Below are positions 59,965 through 64,000 of a stretch of 64,000 nucleotides of DNA, one piece after another (the stretch's first letter is position 1; each line of letters begins with the position of its first letter). Under the pieces are notes generated by a model. That model was not told the origin of the DNA and ran no database searches. It was given only the letters and a program-made list of their open reading frames with translations. Location of the stretch: positions 74,621-138,620 of the forward strand of contig JBCCOK010000002.1 of NCBI GenBank assembly GCA_039025395.1. The letters run 5' to 3'. Made by a program: the position numbers and the translations under genes. The DNA comes from Hoeflea_A sp039025395 (lineage in GTDB: Bacteria; Pseudomonadota; Alphaproteobacteria; Rhizobiales; Rhizobiaceae).

Positions 59965-60196
59965 CGATTGGTGTGCCCAAACCCATAAGGATGACAATCA
60001 GGGCTGCTGTCACTCCTATCAAAATGACAAACGCTAGATTGTGAGCGGCCGTTGTTATGACGGCGCGTATCTTTCTAATTTCTGCGCTTGCCTTCTAAAC
60101 CGCTAACCAGTCTTGGATATCGTTTTGCTTCGAATTTCGACAATTGCGCTGCAAACAAGAGTCATCGCAACACCGGAATGAAGTCGGTCTCACGAT
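59965..60196. other. Interval between RAYT element and nuclease gene
   Basis: Apart from the N-terminal portion of the interrupted membrane-protein gene (to 60094) and its possible further upstream part (NDIQDWLAV frame, to about 60150), no feature is seen. No terminator-like hairpin was found for the nuclease gene that ends at 60197. Confidence 0.4.
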
Positions 60197-63100
60197 CTAA
60201 ATGAAATTGAAATCGTCGATTGGCGCAACCGTAACACTTGGTTCGCTGCTTAGATCAAGTCCTACTATCACTGCATCGTGGTCGGAGGACCGGAACGGTG
60301 AACTGTCGTAAAGATCTTCGATTTGAGAAGGCGATTTGAATTCTGTGTTGTAGTCCAGCACAACGGCTTCGGTCGAATTAATCTGCCATATCGCCGCTCC
60401 AGTCACCTTTCCGGCCAAAGACGCAGTGGCGAGCGCGTAATCCAAGGCACCGAAACTTTGGACCGAGGGGCTGTTGGCCAAATCCAATGGGAAGCCGATG
60501 GAGAATGCAAACTCACCCTCTGCCAGAAACTCTTCTACAAGATCGGTATAACCTTCTGCCTTCAAGAACTGGATCGGGGTCTCCATCGCATAAGCGTTGA
60601 GATCGCCGACTATAAGAATATCTCCAATTGATCCAGAGCCTGTGGGATCAGTGTCAAGCCATGCATCGAGCGCTTGAACCGCTTGGGTTCTTGCTTCATT
60701 GTTGTTGGCCGCTCCATCGCCAACGTCGGCATTGTTCCCGGATGGGCTGGCTGAAGATCTGGATACAAGGTGAGTAACCGCGACGGTGAAGTCTTCGCCG
60801 GTGGCTAACTCGGTAAATGTTGCAGCCAGGGGCGACCTGCTCGTACCGAATCCGTCGAAGACTCCATGACCAGGGTCGATGCCCAAACCGGACAGGTCAC
60901 GGTCGTCAAGAAGCTCGACTGTGGTGCGCTTGTCAATTTCTACAGTATTGGTGTTGTAGATAAGGCCAACCATTATTGCATCCGATCCACCAAAATTTTC
61001 GTTGCTCGGAAATGCGTAGTCATAAGTCTCGCCCGAAATAGAGTTCAGAGCTTTGACTAATTCATCAATGGCGTGAGATCCGTCCCCATTAAAGTCAAAG
61101 TATTCATTTTCGATCTCAACAAGGCCCACGACGTCGGCGTCAATCTGGGCGAGAGCACTTGCAAGCTTATCGATCTGGCGGACGAATTCGACTTGGTTGT
61201 CGGCTCCACGCGGACTAGTCATACCGGGACCGGAGGAGTTTGATCCGTCATCCAGCGTCGTGAAGAAATTTTGCAGGTTGAATGAAGCAACCTTGATCGA
61301 TCCGCCCACATCAGGAACCGATGGGCGAGGCTGTGTGTTCTCAAAAACTGGGTTTTCTATCGTGTTTAGCCGGTAAATCTCATCGCCAAGCCCGTCAGAG
61401 GCGCGGCTATATCGGATTACACCTGTAAGGTTGGTTACAGCATCTCCTGCACTGATTGGATTGGCGCTGCTGAACCCAAATGGAAGCATATTCGGGTTTT
61501 GAGAAGAAAACCCATCGTCGAGGACGATCGAATTCTTAACCGCTTGTTCTCGGTAAGCTGCGAAGCCATTAACGCTTGGGAGGTTGGACTGAGTATACGC
61601 CTCAAGCAGTCCGCCAGCCTGAAGACCGATCTCTCCAAAGCGGCCAAGGGTGAAAAGGTCACTTACTGTCATCGTTTCAGGGATTGTAACTAGCATTCCT
61701 TCATAAGCTTCAAGATCCGCGATCAACTCTCTATCGGAATTGACAGCAGTACTCGCGACGGGAAATTCTATGGTCGCAGCTCTCGGCAAAGCATTGCCGG
61801 ATGAGATGACCTCAACTGAGGTCAGGTTTGACAGTTGGGTTTCGCCAAATTGCTCTCTTACCGTTCCAGTCACGCGGACCAGATCACCCTTTTGTACGTC
61901 CACCGAAGTGCCGTGTATGAATGGACCGTCAAAGACGAAAAGGCCTTCAGAAGTCATTGGGTTTGCATCATCATCACTATCCTCCTCCTGAACAAAGAAT
62001 CCGCTTAAATCTCCATCTGTTCCGCCGCCAGCCTGCTGGAAATCTCCGACAACAATACCCTCGATGGTAACAAGTGTATCAACAAGGTCCGACATCGCAC
62101 CGGAACCTTGAATGTCAGAAATGAGCGTGAAGTCGTTCTGTCCCGCCGACCCTTCGCCCGTTACGGTCAACGTAGCCGTTTGCGCGACAGAGGCGCCTTG
62201 CGTATCGACGACATTGTATTGGAGGGCAATGATTTCGCTTTCCCCAGCCGACAGGGATTCAAAAACCTCATCCGATGGATCCAGCGTAACCGACGTCCCG
62301 TCACTGCTTACACCGGCGACAAGTCCGGTGAGATCCGCAATCGTCAGCGTTTCGGTTTCTCCATTGTCCGTATCCACTGCGCCTAGGAGGAGGTCGAGGG
62401 TTACGGGGGCAGTGCCTTCAGCAATCTCTACGGACAATGGACCTGCGACGGTCGGCGCATCGTTCTCTCCATTCACCGTCACCGTGTATATGGAAGTGAC
62501 CAGCCCGCCATCGTCATCGGCGACGGTATATTCGATCGACGTTTCCGCAGATTGCCCAACGGCTAAGGTCTCGAACTCGCCATTGTCATCAAAGCTGGCG
62601 GTGCCGTCTGCTGCGATGGTGAAAAGACCTCCCGCAGACCCGGCAACCTGCAATCCAACATTCGACGCACTCCCTGCAACTTCACTAACCACCGGATCGC
62701 CTGGCTCCGGGTCATTCGTATTTGCAAGCGCATTGGTAAGTGTGGTCTCGCCATCGTTTTCTGACACGGATCCGTTCTCGTCGCCGTCGCTGAGTTCGTT
62801 GACCGGCGGCTCTAGGTCGAGCTCGGCGATTGCAAGTGTAGCAACGTCGCCCGACAGTCGAATGACATCCGTGGACCATTTGCCATCTACAAGGATCTCA
62901 AAGAACGCGGTTTCGCCCTCACCACCAAAATTGCCGAGACGAAGGTTGATGTCAGTCTCGCCGCCAGGCGCTCCGCCTAACTGCGCAATCTCGATCAGCT
63001 TTTTCAGATCGCTGGAAAGGGAACTGCCGTCATCATTATCGAAGATATCGATCTTCTTGGCATTGGAGCCACGGCTTGCGTCCTGGGTTGCTGCGGTGTG

Positions 63101-63343
63101 AATGCCAAAACCGGCTTCAATCTGTTCTTCTTCGGTTGCATTCTTGAAAGCTGGCTTACCGAGATCGATCAGCTTGTTGAGGATGAAGATATGATCGGTG
63201 TTCGAATCTACATTTATGGTCTTTGCGCGGTCGCCCAGATCAAGGATCACACGCCCATCTTCGTTCGCGAAAACTTCTCGTTGCGCAGGATCGGTGCGTT
63301 TGTTGGTTCCGTCACCGAAGTTCTGAAAGAGTTCTGCCGACAT
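60197..63343 (-). CDS. Large extracellular nuclease (ExeM/NucH-like) with cadherin/VCBS-type repeats
   Basis: The ATG at 63343 follows AAGGGG, giving 1048 residues; the frame to 63445 adds nothing convincing. There is no Sec signal. Layout: an N-terminal unknown region (~1-200); two VCBS/cadherin-like repeats (~204-296 and ~297-400) with GLFTIAADGTASFDDNG, YTVADDDGG and NGENDAPTVAG; an OB-fold-like domain (~404-520, DIQGSGAMSDLVDTLVTIEG); and an endonuclease/exonuclease/phosphatase domain (~679-1036). The last shows VASFNLQNFF, GLVEIENEY, VTHLVSR, VGDLNAYAMETP and SSDHDAVIVGL. The end IDDFNFI resembles a type I secretion tail. It probably degrades extracellular DNA for nutrients or biofilm remodelling. 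Confidence 0.83.
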   Translation of the reverse strand: MSAELFQNFGDGTNKRTDPAQREVFANEDGRVILDLGDRAKTINVDSNTDHIFILNKLIDLGKPAFKNATEEEQIEAGFGIHTAATQDASRGSNAKKIDIFDNDDGSSLSSDLKKLIEIAQLGGAPGGETDINLRLGNFGGEGETAFFEILVDGKWSTDVIRLSGDVATLAIAELDLEPPVNELSDGDENGSVSENDGETTLTNALANTNDPEPGDPVVSEVAGSASNVGLQVAGSAGGLFTIAADGTASFDDNGEFETLAVGQSAETSIEYTVADDDGGLVTSIYTVTVNGENDAPTVAGPLSVEIAEGTAPVTLDLLLGAVDTDNGETETLTIADLTGLVAGVSSDGTSVTLDPSDEVFESLSAGESEIIALQYNVVDTQGASVAQTATLTVTGEGSAGQNDFTLISDIQGSGAMSDLVDTLVTIEGIVVGDFQQAGGGTDGDLSGFFVQEEDSDDDANPMTSEGLFVFDGPFIHGTSVDVQKGDLVRVTGTVREQFGETQLSNLTSVEVISSGNALPRAATIEFPVASTAVNSDRELIADLEAYEGMLVTIPETMTVSDLFTLGRFGEIGLQAGGLLEAYTQSNLPSVNGFAAYREQAVKNSIVLDDGFSSQNPNMLPFGFSSANPISAGDAVTNLTGVIRYSRASDGLGDEIYRLNTIENPVFENTQPRPSVPDVGGSIKVASFNLQNFFTTLDDGSNSSGPGMTSPRGADNQVEFVRQIDKLASALAQIDADVVGLVEIENEYFDFNGDGSHAIDELVKALNSISGETYDYAFPSNENFGGSDAIMVGLIYNTNTVEIDKRTTVELLDDRDLSGLGIDPGHGVFDGFGTSRSPLAATFTELATGEDFTVAVTHLVSRSSASPSGNNADVGDGAANNNEARTQAVQALDAWLDTDPTGSGSIGDILIVGDLNAYAMETPIQFLKAEGYTDLVEEFLAEGEFAFSIGFPLDLANSPSVQSFGALDYALATASLAGKVTGAAIWQINSTEAVVLDYNTEFKSPSQIEDLYDSSPFRSSDHDAVIVGLDLSSEPSVTVAPIDDFNFI

Positions 63344-63606
63344 AAAGACACCCCTTAACGCCATTGGTTTCCAGACCTTACCGCAGAACAAAGCTTCCAG
63401 TGTCACCCGTGCGGGTGACATAAGCGTAAAATGATATCCCACCATTGGAAAGGCAGTGATGGCGGTTGAGAAGTCAGGGCAAGTTCGGGACGATCGTCAT
63501 CGTCCCTCCATGGCAGATGGAGAAGATAGAAAGGGACATGGCGCCCAATCAGGCGGGTTTTGAATCCACCATCCTACCGGAAACGTCGCGACCATGTCTT
63601 CGTTGG
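63344..63606. other. Interval between porin stop and nuclease start
   Basis: There are 263 bp with no gene or clear hairpin. It should contain the nuclease promoter. A plus-strand open frame (63466-63783) runs antisense into the porin gene and has no coding character. Confidence 0.4.
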
Positions 63607-64000
63607 TCAATTTCCGCCGAAATGATAATTGATCGTGAATTTTGCCACATGCATCTGGTGGTCAACATCAGCGGTTCCGGCCGGGCCTGCGCCGAGAGGA
63701 CTGTCAAAGGAATAGCTGTCCGAGTTCAGGTCCACGTAATTGTATTCCGCCCCGAACGAGAGCGTCTCAGTGGCCTTGTATGAAAAGCCGCCGCCTATGG
63801 TCCAACCATTATGCCAATTGGAATCGGAGAAGGTCTGATCGGACGCAAAGTCCGTATAGTTTGCCGATGCCGTCCCGTCAGCACCTGCATATCCGCCTTG
63901 TACAAATATCAAGAGGCGATCATGCGTATACCCGATCCGCGCCTGCGCCAAAAGCAGCCAGTCAACCTCCGCAGTGAACGTTGCCGTTCCACGAAATACG
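63607..64000 (-). CDS. Outer-membrane beta-barrel (Omp25/Omp31-like porin), 3' part only
   Basis: The frame is open through the right edge (reading TATFTAEVDWLLLAQARIGY from the edge inward) and ends at 63607, so only the last ~130 residues are visible. Strands typical of the small 8-stranded family are clear: RIGYTHDRLLIFVQGGYAGA, GWTIGGGFSYKATETLSF, GAEYNYVDLNSDSY and the terminal KFTINYHFGGN, which ends just after the usual Phe-containing strand. This is an outer-membrane protein of the Omp25/Omp31/opacity group common in Hyphomicrobiales. The signal peptide and first strands lie outside the window. Confidence 0.85.
   Translation of the reverse strand, partial: VFRGTATFTAEVDWLLLAQARIGYTHDRLLIFVQGGYAGADGTASANYTDFASDQTFSDSNWHNGWTIGGGFSYKATETLSFGAEYNYVDLNSDSYSFDSPLGAGPAGTADVDHQMHVAKFTINYHFGGN

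Larger units (their letters stand above)
59007..60094 (-). pseudogene. Small membrane-anchored protein gene interrupted by the RAYT element
   Basis: To the right of the element (59965-60094, minus strand) is coding-like sequence for a basic segment and a TM helix (AEIRKIRAVITTAAHNLAFV, then ILIGVTAALIVILMGLGTPIA). To the left (59007-59215) is a soluble tail (TRGVVETWTRTQ ... GQYVVRVRLSDDSTASA ... RVETPSGRVLYRWKN). Deleting 59216-59964 joins the two in one frame (TPIA-STRGVVE) into a ~110-residue protein with an N-terminal anchor and a beta-rich tail. Upstream of the anchor an in-frame TAG at 60095-60097 interrupts a further coding-like stretch (NDIQDWLAV), so the gene appears dead twice over. 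Family not recognised. Confidence 0.6.

Noticed and set aside
1..64000. CRISPR arrays, rRNA or tRNA genes, prophage
   Set aside because: No regularly spaced repeats, rRNA or tRNA-like segments, integrase or phage structural genes were recognised. tRNAs are hard to exclude by eye; a tRNAscan-SE run would settle this.

Overview
The window looks like a chromosomal segment of an alphaproteobacterium of the Hyphomicrobiales (rhizobial) type, possibly marine. The pointers are the high G+C coding DNA, the run of ABC importers, several LysR/LacI regulators, a DUF1127 pair, an AttH-like ABC/FtsX trio and an Omp25/31-like porin. This placement is an inference from gene content. No rRNA, tRNA or CRISPR array was seen.

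Layout. Positions 1-737 hold the 5' part of folD. Positions 908-9969 are part of an exopolysaccharide locus: a chain-length/export co-polymerase, a Tat-exported GH10 glycanase, a flippase, a DUF6492 protein, and GT26, GT4 and GT2 transferases. No polymerase or priming transferase is visible, so the locus must be completed elsewhere. Positions 9998-17115 are mixed: a LysR/aldo-keto reductase divergon, a beta-barrel protein with a coiled coil, a second LysR, two DUF1127 proteins and an MFS exporter. Positions 17229-21332 are an ABC ATPase/FtsX/AttH-like trio.

Positions 21339-36693 are a long same-strand cluster of 14 genes: MalK, binding protein, MalF, MalG, NTF2-like, HisD-like, tandem NTF2-like, SDR, LacI, tandem NTF2-like, bicupin, MetE-C-like, alpha/beta hydrolase and a TPP enzyme. 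A divergent tandem NTF2-like gene lies at 36890. Two copies of TTGCAT-N4-ATGCAA sit in the shared promoter region and are good candidates for LacI operators. This is the best candidate for an undescribed catabolic system: import of a sugar-like compound, oxidation by the HisD-like and SDR enzymes, and further conversion by NTF2-like and cupin proteins. The substrate is unknown. A strongly structured RNA leader precedes the TPP gene.

Positions 37999-41005 hold an OmpA-like protein, a secreted cysteine-rich protein, a GTG-started SnoaL-like protein and an AEC transporter. Positions 41528-45721 hold a DUF3604 protein and an acyl-CoA ligase. Positions 45767-57736 form a peptide/amide utilisation block: an Opp/Dpp importer, a YtcJ-like amidohydrolase translationally coupled to a CobW/COG0523 GTPase, a LysR regulator, a divergent amidase and a PPOX-fold protein.

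Positions 57737-60196 are a degraded, more A+T-rich stretch. It contains two tiny membrane proteins and a 749-bp RAYT transposon with perfect 19-bp inverted ends. The transposon has interrupted a small membrane-protein gene; joining the flanks restores one reading frame. The transposase itself carries a one-base frameshift. The window ends with a large extracellular nuclease gene (60197-63343) and the 3' part of a porin gene running off the right edge.
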